From Mailhella sp. (GTDB taxonomy: Bacteria > Desulfobacterota > Desulfovibrionia > Desulfovibrionales > Desulfovibrionaceae), in assembly GCA_017940105.1 (NCBI GenBank), contig JAGAZG010000129.1:1-10679 (forward strand): a DNA stretch of 10,679 bases, read 5' to 3'. Numbering within the stretch: position 1 is the stretch's first letter; each line of letters opens with the position of its first letter. Below are positions 1 to 6,699 of this stretch, piece by piece. The translations under genes and the position numbers were made by a program. The notes beneath the pieces were generated by a model, which did not search any database, was not told the DNA's origin, and worked only from the letters and a program-made list of their open reading frames with translations.

Positions 1-22
1 AATACACAGGAAGACGACGCAT
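1..22 (-). CDS. Fourth TerY-like vWA protein, N-terminal 7 codons only
   Basis: Reading leftward from an ATG at 22-20 gives M-R-R-L-P-V-Y before the window ends. These seven residues are identical to the starts of the two TerY-like proteins at 31-1047 and 1060-1695, and match the third (MRKLPVY) at six of seven positions. The start lies 8 nt downstream of the stop codon of the preceding gene. An AGGGGG Shine-Dalgarno run overlaps that stop codon. I infer another vWA domain protein in the same operon. Only the first beta strand is visible, so its MIDAS residues, length and C-terminal type cannot be judged. Confidence 0.8.
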
Positions 23-30
23 GATGCCCC

Positions 31-1047
31 CTATCCGCGGCCGCGGGATACGTCGAAATTGCCGCCATATTCAAGTCCGTTCCACTCAAATCCGCACCAC
101 GGACACTTGGCGACCCCTTCTCCATAACAAGTAATGTTGCCGCACTGACAGGAGACAAAGGCGTTCTGATTGCCGCAACATGGGCAGCTTTCCGGAGCGC
201 CTTCCAAATTCTGCGTGTTGATCTTGAGGCGCTTCTTACCACTGGAGGAAAAGCGCTCATAGGCCTCTCCGGCAATTGTATACGCCCCTTCAAAAGAGAA
301 TCTCCCGCCGATTTGCGCAAGGTACTTCATCAGGTACATGCGTCTTGTAGATGAACATTTTGCTGGAATGACAGCCACACTTTCATCCATTGCGCATGAT
401 GGCTCTCCTGGACCGACTTTTTCCAAATCTATGCCATTGTGAGGAGCCAGCTTGATTCCGTCATCTCCATAGTCGCTTACGGACATGCTGGACGTTTTTA
501 TTGACGCAGTGACCCACTTGAAAAACGCCTTGAAGGATTCCGGCGTAGTCTCGCCCAGCCGCAGCACATTATCCGTCAGGCTCGTGAGCACGCCAGTATC
601 CGCCCCATTACCCAGCGATACAGCAACCAGATTGCAGCCTCGGCGATATTTCCTGTTCCACTGATCCACAGCTTTGCCAGGCTTATCCGTAGGCACTCCA
701 TCGGTGAAAAGGAAGATGATTGGCTTCCAGTCACCCTTGATCTCCACCGTGGTTTTCTGCACGTTCTGGTCTATATCGCGCATAAGGTATTCAAGCGCAC
801 TCCCTAGTGCCGTACCCTCACCAATAGGCAAATCGGGGGCATTGAACTGATATAGTTCTGTGAGCGGACACAGAGCTTCTGCCTTGCCAGCAAAAGCAAT
901 CACGGAAACAAACACCGTTTCCAGTGCATAAGGGTCGCCACGCAGTTCGTTCACGATGGTTCTCAAACCATTCTCTACCTGCAAAATAGTTTCGCCAACC
1001 ATGGAATCCGAAACATCTACGACAAAATATACGGGCAGGCGACGCAT
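31..1047 (-). CDS. terY: TerY-like vWA protein with C-terminal TerY-C metal-binding domain
   Basis: This 338-residue protein has an N-terminal vWA domain (about 1-185) with all three MIDAS elements: D11-x-S13-x-S15, T79 and D116 in the FTDG loop. A linker of about 100 residues follows, then a cysteine-rich module at 288-318. Its cysteines (C288, C290, C291, C300, C302, C307, C315, C318) form a zinc-ribbon-like set, as in the TerY-C domain. Proteins of this layout occur in Ter stress operons, often near a PP2C phosphatase and a protein kinase, neither of which is in this window. It starts 12 nt after the upstream terY gene, with a strong TAAGGAGG Shine-Dalgarno. The MIDAS loop reads DVSDS here, against DTSGS in its two neighbours. 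Family assignment is firm. Partner and ligand are unknown. Confidence 0.9.
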   Translation of the reverse strand: MRRLPVYFVVDVSDSMVGETILQVENGLRTIVNELRGDPYALETVFVSVIAFAGKAEALCPLTELYQFNAPDLPIGEGTALGSALEYLMRDIDQNVQKTTVEIKGDWKPIIFLFTDGVPTDKPGKAVDQWNRKYRRGCNLVAVSLGNGADTGVLTSLTDNVLRLGETTPESFKAFFKWVTASIKTSSMSVSDYGDDGIKLAPHNGIDLEKVGPGEPSCAMDESVAVIPAKCSSTRRMYLMKYLAQIGGRFSFEGAYTIAGEAYERFSSSGKKRLKINTQNLEGAPESCPCCGNQNAFVSCQCGNITCYGEGVAKCPWCGFEWNGLEYGGNFDVSRGRG

Positions 1048-1059
1048 ATCCCCTCCTTA

Positions 1060-1695
1060 TCAGCAAATGATATTGACTTCTTCCGGCGGCGGAGGGAGCT
1101 CCAGTTCATCACTGGCACCCATGCTTCGATTACCCACGCCAATGGATGACGAGACCCACTTGAAAAACTGCATGAATCCAGAACTGTCTACGGTATCCAG
1201 GGAATATACGGTGGATGTCAGCTCAAGGAGAGGATCTGTTTTGGCAGACGGTCCTGCAGCACATGCTACAATGGATGCGAAATGACGCTTTTTGACCTCC
1301 GCAGTCATCATACGATAAAGCTGGATATCTGATGGCTTGCCATCAGTCATCAGAAAAAGCAAAGGCATCCAATCACCCTTGACCTCCGCCGTGCTTTTGC
1401 GAACGTCCCTGTCTACAAGTTCGCACAGCAGTTTCAAAGCTGCTCCTGTATGCGTCGGTCCAGAATCAGGGGTGTTTATTTCGGGCAACTGCAATTCATC
1501 CAGCGGAGTGAGCGGCAGCACGCAACGACATTCCCTGTCAAAGGTGATGATACACAAATTAACCGATTCCAAGGCGAATGGATCACGGCGCAGGCTGGCT
1601 ACCATAGTCTCCAGCCCTTCGCGCACGGACGTTATGGGCTCGCCCTTCATAGAGCCGGAAGTATCAATCAATAAATACACAGGCAGCCTTCGCAT
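1060..1695 (-). CDS. terY: TerY-like vWA domain protein
   Basis: This 211-residue protein is a stand-alone vWA domain of the usual TerY length. The MIDAS motif is complete: D11-T-S-G-S15, T81 and D118 in the MTDG loop. The conserved FFKWV segment is at 177-181. The protein ends in a proline run followed by EVNIIC, almost the same tail as the upstream paralog, and has no zinc module. A GAGGA Shine-Dalgarno lies 7 nt before the ATG. It differs from its neighbours in a cysteine-rich stretch around residues 48-58 and in a longer loop before T81. vWA domains of this type are thought to bind partners through a divalent cation. In Ter systems they are predicted to scaffold TerD and phosphorylation proteins. 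The specific partner is not visible. Confidence 0.9.
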   Translation of the reverse strand: MRRLPVYLLIDTSGSMKGEPITSVREGLETMVASLRRDPFALESVNLCIITFDRECRCVLPLTPLDELQLPEINTPDSGPTHTGAALKLLCELVDRDVRKSTAEVKGDWMPLLFLMTDGKPSDIQLYRMMTAEVKKRHFASIVACAAGPSAKTDPLLELTSTVYSLDTVDSSGFMQFFKWVSSSIGVGNRSMGASDELELPPPPEEVNIIC

Positions 1696-1726
1696 GGATT
1701 GGTCCTCAGTCGATTAATGAAAACTT

Positions 1727-1753
1727 CGCGCCCTAAGCCAACTTTAGGGCGCG
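1727..1753 (-). terminator. Intra-operon GC hairpin, possible attenuator or processing site
   Basis: Arms 1727-1736 and 1744-1753 pair perfectly over 10 bp (cgcgccctaa with ttagggcgcg) around a 7-nt loop. It sits in the only long gap of the operon (1696-1765), between the first and second terY genes. On the transcribed strand the stem is followed by AAGTTTTC, so the U-tract is short and delayed. That fits a leaky terminator or an mRNA-stabilising hairpin that lowers expression of the distal genes, rather than an operon end. Confidence 0.6.
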
Positions 1754-1765
1754 TCATAATTAACA

Positions 1766-2404
1766 CTACACGATGATGTTCACTTCTGGCGGTGGAGGGG
1801 GCAATTCGTCGATGCCTGAAACCTCCCCGCCGCCATCCTCAACCTTCATGCTGCCAGCACTGACAGAAGCTGACACCCATTTGAAAAACGCTTTGATGGT
1901 GGCACTGTCAGCCGTGTCCAGCTGTACGACGGTCTCCGTAATCTTCTTCAGGGTCTTTACATTGGCAGACTGTCCCGCAGCACATGCCACGACGACACCG
2001 CATTTGCGCTTTTTAAACTGTTCAAGTCCCCGATTCATGTCATCCGTAGGCTCGCCGTCAGTCATGATGAAAACCAATGGCTTCCAGTCGCCTTTTTTCT
2101 CGTAGGTCGTCTTGGAAACTTCGGCATCAATACGTTCGGCAAGAAGTGACAATGCACCGCCCAGAGCAGTCTGACCACCGGCCGTAAGCTCTGGCGTCTG
2201 GAAAGACGCCAATTCAGTGAGCGGTATTACCTGCTTGGCATCGGTTGCAAAGGTGATGACACTCAAATACGCCGTTTCCAAAGCATAGGGATCCTGCTTA
2301 AGCAAAGAAACGAGCATCTGTACGCCATTTTTCACAGCTTCAATGGGCTCTCCGAACATGGAGCCAGACGTGTCAAGAAGAAGATACACTGGTAACTTGC
2401 GCAT
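1766..2404 (-). CDS. terY: TerY-like vWA domain protein
   Basis: This 212-residue protein is the standard TerY size. The MIDAS residues are D11-T-S-G-S15, T79 and D116, with the MTDGEPTD loop intact. The segment GDWKP at 105-109 and FFKWV at 173-177 are shared with the two downstream paralogs. An acidic, glycine-rich linker (about 188-199) leads to a five-proline run and the terminal residues EVNIIV. Its ATG is 3 nt from the stop codon of the TerD-family gene upstream, and its GAGGT Shine-Dalgarno lies inside that gene's end, so the two are probably translationally coupled. The coupling suggests a complex with the TerD proteins. This is inference from gene order. Confidence 0.92.
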   Translation of the reverse strand: MRKLPVYLLLDTSGSMFGEPIEAVKNGVQMLVSLLKQDPYALETAYLSVITFATDAKQVIPLTELASFQTPELTAGGQTALGGALSLLAERIDAEVSKTTYEKKGDWKPLVFIMTDGEPTDDMNRGLEQFKKRKCGVVVACAAGQSANVKTLKKITETVVQLDTADSATIKAFFKWVSASVSAGSMKVEDGGGEVSGIDELPPPPPEVNIIV

Positions 2405-2407
2405 GAT

Positions 2408-3094
2408 TTACCTCGCATAATCCTTGGCGATCCTTGCAATAGTCAGGCACAGATTAGCGTCTTCATAGGCATCACCAATGGCATTGAATTTCCATTCCTC
2501 GTTCCTGCGATATAACTTGCCCATGATCAACGCTCTTTTGCCCCGGTACTGCGGCTGAGCCGTCACATCGTACTGCGCAAAAACGCTACGCACCTTCGTG
2601 GGGGTCCCCTCGTACATGCGTATGGAGGCATAAGGAATCTGCGAAAAGTCCTCATTCCCGCAGTTATTCAGGAAAAAGAAAATCTGTTGCACATGGGGAT
2701 CGACACGCGACAAATCGACAGTGATGACTTCGTTGTCCAGTCCGTCATCGCCACCTTTATCACCTTCAGTGTCATCGCCAGAATGATGCAGCGCGCGGTC
2801 AACGGAATCCAATTTGCCTTTCGGCAAATGATAGTTGTTTAAAAATTCAATGCGGTATAGCGGCGAATAGATATGGTCGCAAATATTCCCTTTTTCATCG
2901 ATCATGATGCAGCTTAAATCCAGGTCGACATCTTTTATTGTTTTTTCCTCTTTAGGAAACAGACCAAGAAAGCCCGCTTTTTTTTCGACGACCTCGATTG
3001 CTCCCCAGTTGCAGCCCACACAGAACTGCATCAGCTTGGAACCGCTATCTTTCTCAAGGTTGATTCTTTGTCCTTTTTCAAGACGTATGGCCAT
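2408..3094 (-). CDS. Divergent TerD-family protein
   Basis: This 228-residue protein keeps the TerD fold markers: an N-terminal LEKGQRINL strand, D55-V-D-L-D-L near the first acidic cluster, HSGDDTEGD at 104-112 followed by more Asp residues at 116, 117 and 120, and the C-terminal KLYRRNEEWKF block at 193-203. These acidic stretches correspond to the Ca2+-binding regions of TerD. Relative to the neighbouring TerD, the glycine-tryptophan motif reads CVGCNWG. An insertion of about 15-20 residues (about 34-54) containing GFLGLFPKEEK precedes the DVDLD cluster. It is longer than TerD/TerE (about 190 residues) and may belong to a TerX- or TerZ-like branch, so I give no symbol. A strong GGGGAGG Shine-Dalgarno precedes the ATG, 11 nt from the terD stop. 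Confidence 0.85.
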   Translation of the reverse strand: MAIRLEKGQRINLEKDSGSKLMQFCVGCNWGAIEVVEKKAGFLGLFPKEEKTIKDVDLDLSCIMIDEKGNICDHIYSPLYRIEFLNNYHLPKGKLDSVDRALHHSGDDTEGDKGGDDGLDNEVITVDLSRVDPHVQQIFFFLNNCGNEDFSQIPYASIRMYEGTPTKVRSVFAQYDVTAQPQYRGKRALIMGKLYRRNEEWKFNAIGDAYEDANLCLTIARIAKDYAR

Positions 3095-3105
3095 ATAAGC
3101 CTCCC

Positions 3106-3663
3106 CTAACCCGCATACTTATCGACAAAATACTGCAATCCACCTTTGTAACCGATGCCCATGGCCTCAAACTTCCATTCTCCGTTGCGGCGATATAAAC
3201 GGCCAAATTCAACAGCGGTCTCCACCGAAAAATCTTCATCCAGGTCGTAGCGCGCAATTTCCTCATTGGTGACGGCATTGTAGATACGGATATAAGCATT
3301 GCGTACCTGACCGAAATTCTGCCGGCGCTCTTCTGCCTTATGGATGGTCGCAGTAAAGATTATTTCTTCTACTGATGGGGAAACCTTTGGCAGGTCAACA
3401 GTCAATGTTTCGTCGTCACCGTCCTCGCTGTTGCCGCCCGTAAGATCGTCACCAGAGGATTCCACCGATCCATCCGATGACTTTTGGTTGTTGTAGAAAA
3501 CAAAGAATTCATCTTGAGGAAGCTTTTTGTTTGCACCAATCATAAAAGCGCTGGCGTCCAGATCGTAATCAAAACCGGTACCTTCGTTGGGATCCCAGCC
3601 AAGGCCGACGCAAACTTTTTCCAGGCTGACACTGATGCGCTGCCCTTTTTCAAGATTGATCAT
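3106..3663 (-). CDS. terD: TerD family tellurium resistance / stress protein
   Basis: This 185-residue protein is a canonical TerD/TerE-type protein. It shows the VCVGLGWDPN motif at 17-26, DYDLDASAFM at 32-41, the SGDDLTG acidic loop at 70-76 with more acidic residues to 85, TVDL at 88-91, and GRLYRRNGEWKF at 154-165. TerD proteins are small cytoplasmic beta-sandwich proteins that bind Ca2+ and are linked to tolerance of tellurite, phage and other stresses. Their biochemical role is unsettled. A GGAGG Shine-Dalgarno lies 9 nt before the ATG and within the end of the ATPase gene, which stops only 3 nt upstream. The contact with a Ca2+ pump supports a calcium-linked function. TerD and TerE cannot be told apart by eye. 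Confidence 0.93.
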   Translation of the reverse strand: MINLEKGQRISVSLEKVCVGLGWDPNEGTGFDYDLDASAFMIGANKKLPQDEFFVFYNNQKSSDGSVESSGDDLTGGNSEDGDDETLTVDLPKVSPSVEEIIFTATIHKAEERRQNFGQVRNAYIRIYNAVTNEEIARYDLDEDFSVETAVEFGRLYRRNGEWKFEAMGIGYKGGLQYFVDKYAG

Positions 3664-3666
3664 ACG

Positions 3667-6351
3667 TTAACTCCTCCATTTAGCGTTTGCTCGAGACGAC
3701 TTCAAACGCGCCGCCTCACCTACGAGCAGCACGGGTGACGTTGCCACAATGATGAACATCCAGTCCGCAATGCTTAGCGGGACGACATTGAAAAACCTGC
3801 CGCCTATACTGATAATTGCTATCTGACCGAAGAAAATAAGTGCTGAAATGAACAGGAAAGCGCCGCAGCCCTTGAAATGGAACGCAGATTCACCCGTCGC
3901 ATAGGCCCTTGCATTAAACATATTCCAGAACTGAAGCATGACAAATATCGTAAAGAACAGGCTAAGTTCATATTCTGACAGCCCGTTGGCGGAAGTCAGA
4001 GAAACGCCGAACAGATCCGGCATTGCATGTATGTCACTGTGCTCGAACACCCAAGTCAAAATTATGAGCAGAACAAAAAATGCCCCGCCCACACCGATAA
4101 TGCGCACCCGCATAGGTTCGTCTATGATAAAGCTGTTTCTGTCGCGCGGGGTTTCGAGCATCACACTCTCAGAAGGCGGCAATGAAGCCAGAGCCATAGC
4201 CGCAAAGGTATCCATGATAAGGTTGACCCAGAGCATCTGCGTCACCGTGAGCGGAGAATCCGTGCCTAAGAATGCCCCTGCCAGCACAGTAAAACAGGCC
4301 GCTACGTTAACTGTCATCTGGAACAGAATGAAGCGTTGAATGTTCTTGTAGAGTGAGCGCCCCCACATGACGGCGCGTCCAATGCTGGCGAAAGAATTAT
4401 CGATGATGGTGATGTCGCTGGCTTCTTTGGCCACAGACGTTCCATCCCCCATGGAAAGCCCTACATGTGCTGCGTTGAGTGCCGGCGCGTCGTTCGTGCC
4501 ATCTCCCGTGACGGCCACAACCTCACGATTACCCTGAAGCGCCTTTACAAGACGTTCCTTATCCAAGGGACGGGCACGGGCTATGATCTTCAGATTTTCC
4601 ACCCTGCTTTTCAGTTCCTCATCGGAAAGTGCAGTAAATTCCGGACCTGTGATGAAATTGGCTTCACCGTCAGAATCGCTCCAGAGACCAATCTGCCGTC
4701 CTATTTCTCGTGCAGTGGCAGTGGTGTCACCTGTAACGATCTTGACTTGAATGCCAGCATCAAGACATTCCCGTACCGCCGCAGGAACATCGGGCCGCAC
4801 AGGATCGGCGATGGCGGCTACTCCCAGAAAGACGAGACGCTTAGCAGTAATCTGACCATTTTCGAAGCCTTTTTCACCCTCGCACAGTTCCTGACAGGCA
4901 AACCCCAACGTGCGCATGCCCTGGGTTTGAAATCCCAAAAGTTGTTCTTGGACTTCTTCCCTGGATTTGTTGTTGCCGATTTCGGCACACATGCTCAGCA
5001 CTATCTCTGGTGCACCTTTCACATAGAGCATGTTCTTGCCCGATACTGAGCGTATCACTGTGGCCATGCACTTCCTCATGGTAGAAAAAGGTAACTCATC
5101 CACGAATACAGTCTGTTCGCGCACCTCACGATAGTCCACGTTTTGGTCATATAGCCACAGCAGCAATGCTGCTTCAGTGGGATTGCCGATGGGCTTGATT
5201 TTTTCGTTATCGATATATTCCAGCTGCGCAGTGGAGTTGCAGGCCAGGCTCTCCCTAATTAATGCGCCTTTTTCACCATTAATGTCGCTCAGTCCATAAA
5301 AATCAAGAAGTTGCACTGTCATGCGGTTCTGAGTCAGAGTGCCCGTCTTGTCGGTGCAGATGACCGTAGCTGCGCCCATGGTCTCGCAGGCATGCATTTT
5401 ACGCACAAGGTTATTGGTCTGCAGCATGCGGCGCATACTGTAGGCCAGGCTGAGTGTCACAGCCATGGGGAGTCCTTCTGGCACGGCCACGACGATGAGC
5501 GTGACAGCGATCATTACTGTCTGCAGAATATACGCAATAAAATCTACCCAGACAAAGGACGGATCGGATATGAAATACATCAACAGACGTCCAATCACGA
5601 TGAGGGCAGCAAAGCCGTAGCTGACCTTAGTAATCAAATCACCAAGCCCATCAAGTTGCTCATTGAGAGGAGTTTTGACACTGTCATCAATCTGCGCAGC
5701 CTCGAAAACCTTGCCGTTTTCAGTTGCATCACCCACGGCGAACACCTTGGCCACACCGTGCCCATCCATAACATTGGTACCACGCAGAACATGATTAGAA
5801 GGGAATGTGGCCTCGTTATCAAATTGCGACTTGTCGGCCGTTTTTCTGCATACAGGTTCACCTGTGAGGGAGGACTCATCCACACTCATGGACACAGCTT
5901 CTAAAAGCTCGGCGTCTGCAGGGATTTCTTCTCCTGTCGACAGCAGGAGGATATCGCCCACAACAACGTCTTTTTTGGGGATAGTGCAAGGCTTCCCGTT
6001 ACGTATGACCTGGACAGATTCGTCATCGTTAACCTGGTTCAGGAGGGAAAATTCCTTGTTTGCCTTAAGCTCAAAGATGAACCCCAGTCCTGTAGCCAAA
6101 AATACGGCAATAAAGATACCCACAGGTTCAAAGAAAACCGTTGTTGTCTTGTTTAAACAAATATATTCGTAAAGAGAAATAAATATGGATAACGCTCCGG
6201 CAATCATAAGAATAATAATCAATGGGTCTTGAAATTTTTCCAAGTATTGTTTCCATACAGGATCCTTTTTAGGCGGTGTGAGAATATTCACACCATACTC
6301 AGCACGACTATTTTTTACTTCCGTATCAGAAAGACCAAAATATTTAGCCAT
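3667..6351 (-). CDS. PMCA-type calcium-translocating P-type ATPase
   Basis: From the chosen ATG the protein is 894 residues, normal for P2-type pumps. It has an N-terminal cation-ATPase region, LTGEP at 162-166 (dephosphorylation loop), CTDKTGT at 332-338 with D334 as phosphorylated Asp, KGAPE at 445-449 in the nucleotide domain, and the hinge TGDGTNDAP at 615-623. Predicted metal ligands are VPEGLP in M4 (E292), N682 in M5, and N710 with D714 in M6 (NLIMDT). This matches a single-site PMCA-like Ca2+ pump. It probably exports Ca2+ (or Mn2+) across the inner membrane. It is the first gene of the ter operon. An in-frame ATG at 6450 would add 33 residues without family likeness and has no good Shine-Dalgarno. 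The 6351 start has AGGG at 8 nt spacing and begins MAKYFGLS, typical of the family. Confidence 0.93.
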   Translation of the reverse strand: MAKYFGLSDTEVKNSRAEYGVNILTPPKKDPVWKQYLEKFQDPLIIILMIAGALSIFISLYEYICLNKTTTVFFEPVGIFIAVFLATGLGFIFELKANKEFSLLNQVNDDESVQVIRNGKPCTIPKKDVVVGDILLLSTGEEIPADAELLEAVSMSVDESSLTGEPVCRKTADKSQFDNEATFPSNHVLRGTNVMDGHGVAKVFAVGDATENGKVFEAAQIDDSVKTPLNEQLDGLGDLITKVSYGFAALIVIGRLLMYFISDPSFVWVDFIAYILQTVMIAVTLIVVAVPEGLPMAVTLSLAYSMRRMLQTNNLVRKMHACETMGAATVICTDKTGTLTQNRMTVQLLDFYGLSDINGEKGALIRESLACNSTAQLEYIDNEKIKPIGNPTEAALLLWLYDQNVDYREVREQTVFVDELPFSTMRKCMATVIRSVSGKNMLYVKGAPEIVLSMCAEIGNNKSREEVQEQLLGFQTQGMRTLGFACQELCEGEKGFENGQITAKRLVFLGVAAIADPVRPDVPAAVRECLDAGIQVKIVTGDTTATAREIGRQIGLWSDSDGEANFITGPEFTALSDEELKSRVENLKIIARARPLDKERLVKALQGNREVVAVTGDGTNDAPALNAAHVGLSMGDGTSVAKEASDITIIDNSFASIGRAVMWGRSLYKNIQRFILFQMTVNVAACFTVLAGAFLGTDSPLTVTQMLWVNLIMDTFAAMALASLPPSESVMLETPRDRNSFIIDEPMRVRIIGVGGAFFVLLIILTWVFEHSDIHAMPDLFGVSLTSANGLSEYELSLFFTIFVMLQFWNMFNARAYATGESAFHFKGCGAFLFISALIFFGQIAIISIGGRFFNVVPLSIADWMFIIVATSPVLLVGEAARLKSSRANAKWRS

Positions 6352-6359
6352 TGTCTTTA

Positions 6360-6363
6360 CCCT
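6360..6363 (-). promoter_or_regulatory. Shine-Dalgarno deciding the Ca2+-ATPase start
   Basis: AGGG on the minus strand lies 8 nt before the ATG at 6351. The alternative ATG at 6450 is preceded only by CTTGGCGG directly against the start codon. This favours 6351. Confidence 0.55.
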
Positions 6364-6527
6364 AATGCTACGTTTTCTAAAGAATGTTGCTAAGTCTATA
6401 GGCTTTGCGCGCACTACCGCTTCGAGGTCATAAATACAAAACGACGTCATCCGCCAAGGATATCATGTTGCTAGGATACTATGGAGATAAAACTCCGTTT
6501 GATGCTATTATCTAGCTGCTTTTTATC

Positions 6528-6533
6528 ATTATA
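6528..6533 (-). promoter_or_regulatory. Candidate -10 box for the ter operon
   Basis: The minus strand reads a perfect TATAAT here, about 180 nt upstream of the ATPase start. At 17-nt spacing the -35 position reads ACGATT, a poor match. A TTGCTC hexamer is present but only 13 nt away. Activator dependence would explain a good -10 with a poor -35. A chance match in AT-rich DNA is also possible. Confidence 0.3.
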
Positions 6534-6541
6534 TTTCTCCC

Positions 6542-6552
6542 TTGCTGAGCAA
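6542..6552. promoter_or_regulatory. Perfect palindrome TTGCT-G-AGCAA, candidate operator
   Basis: An 11-bp perfect dyad (5-bp arms, 1-bp centre) lies just upstream of the candidate -10 box on the minus strand. A related TTGCTAAGGA follows at 6571. A repressor or activator dimer could bind here. No experimental motif is known to me. Confidence 0.3.
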
Positions 6553-6614
6553 TCGTTTTGTCTAGAATCGTTGCTAAGGAACTCTGACTGATAGTTACTA
6601 TGCCACATTAAATT

Positions 6615-6627
6615 GAATTTTTAATTC
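6615..6627. promoter_or_regulatory. GAATT-TTT-AATTC inverted repeat upstream of the XRE gene
   Basis: A perfect 5-bp inverted repeat with a 3-bp centre sits about 73 bp upstream of the XRE start codon. Directly after it is a TAAAAT hexamer (6630-6635) that could serve as a -10 box. A position overlapping the promoter would suit autoregulation by the XRE protein. In such AT-rich DNA a short dyad can arise by chance. Confidence 0.3.
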
Positions 6628-6699
6628 GTTAAAATAGAACTAAAAGTTTATCAAGAAAAATCTGCTCTGTGCCACAATAATAATATTAGGAGAGCGGAT

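Larger units (their letters stand above)
6386..6580 (-). repeat. Three dispersed copies of a (C)YTAGCAAC word
   Basis: On the minus strand, CTTAGCAAC occurs at 6386-6394 and 6570-6578, and CCTAGCAAC at 6467-6475. The shared core TAGCAAC is 7 bp and all copies have the same orientation. They lie at intervals of 81 and 103 bp within the 5' region of the ter operon. These could be binding sites for a regulator, perhaps the adjacent XRE protein or a response regulator. The short length leaves chance as an alternative. Confidence 0.35.
6352..6699. other. Divergent intergenic region between ter operon and XRE regulator
   Basis: These 348 bp hold no credible gene. They separate the leftward ter operon from the rightward XRE regulator and should carry promoters for both. 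The sequence turns AT-rich toward the regulator. Visible elements are a TATAAT box on the minus strand, three TAGCAAC words, and two short perfect palindromes (6542-6552 and 6615-6627). They are listed separately. No clean -35/-10 pair with 16-18 nt spacing stands out on either strand, which fits regulated rather than constitutive promoters. Confidence 0.6.

Noticed and set aside
4465..5049. Plus-strand open frame of 194 codons opposite the Ca2+-ATPase
   Set aside because: It lies wholly antisense to conserved ATPase sequence, has no family likeness and no convincing Shine-Dalgarno.
5311..5904. Plus-strand open frame of 197 codons opposite the Ca2+-ATPase
   Set aside because: It is antisense to the M4 and phosphorylation-site region. 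The His/Cys-rich composition is a mirror of the real codons.
6352..6450. N-terminal extension of 33 residues on the Ca2+-ATPase
   Set aside because: The extension has no family match and no Shine-Dalgarno. The downstream ATG at 6351 has both a better ribosome site and the typical family start.
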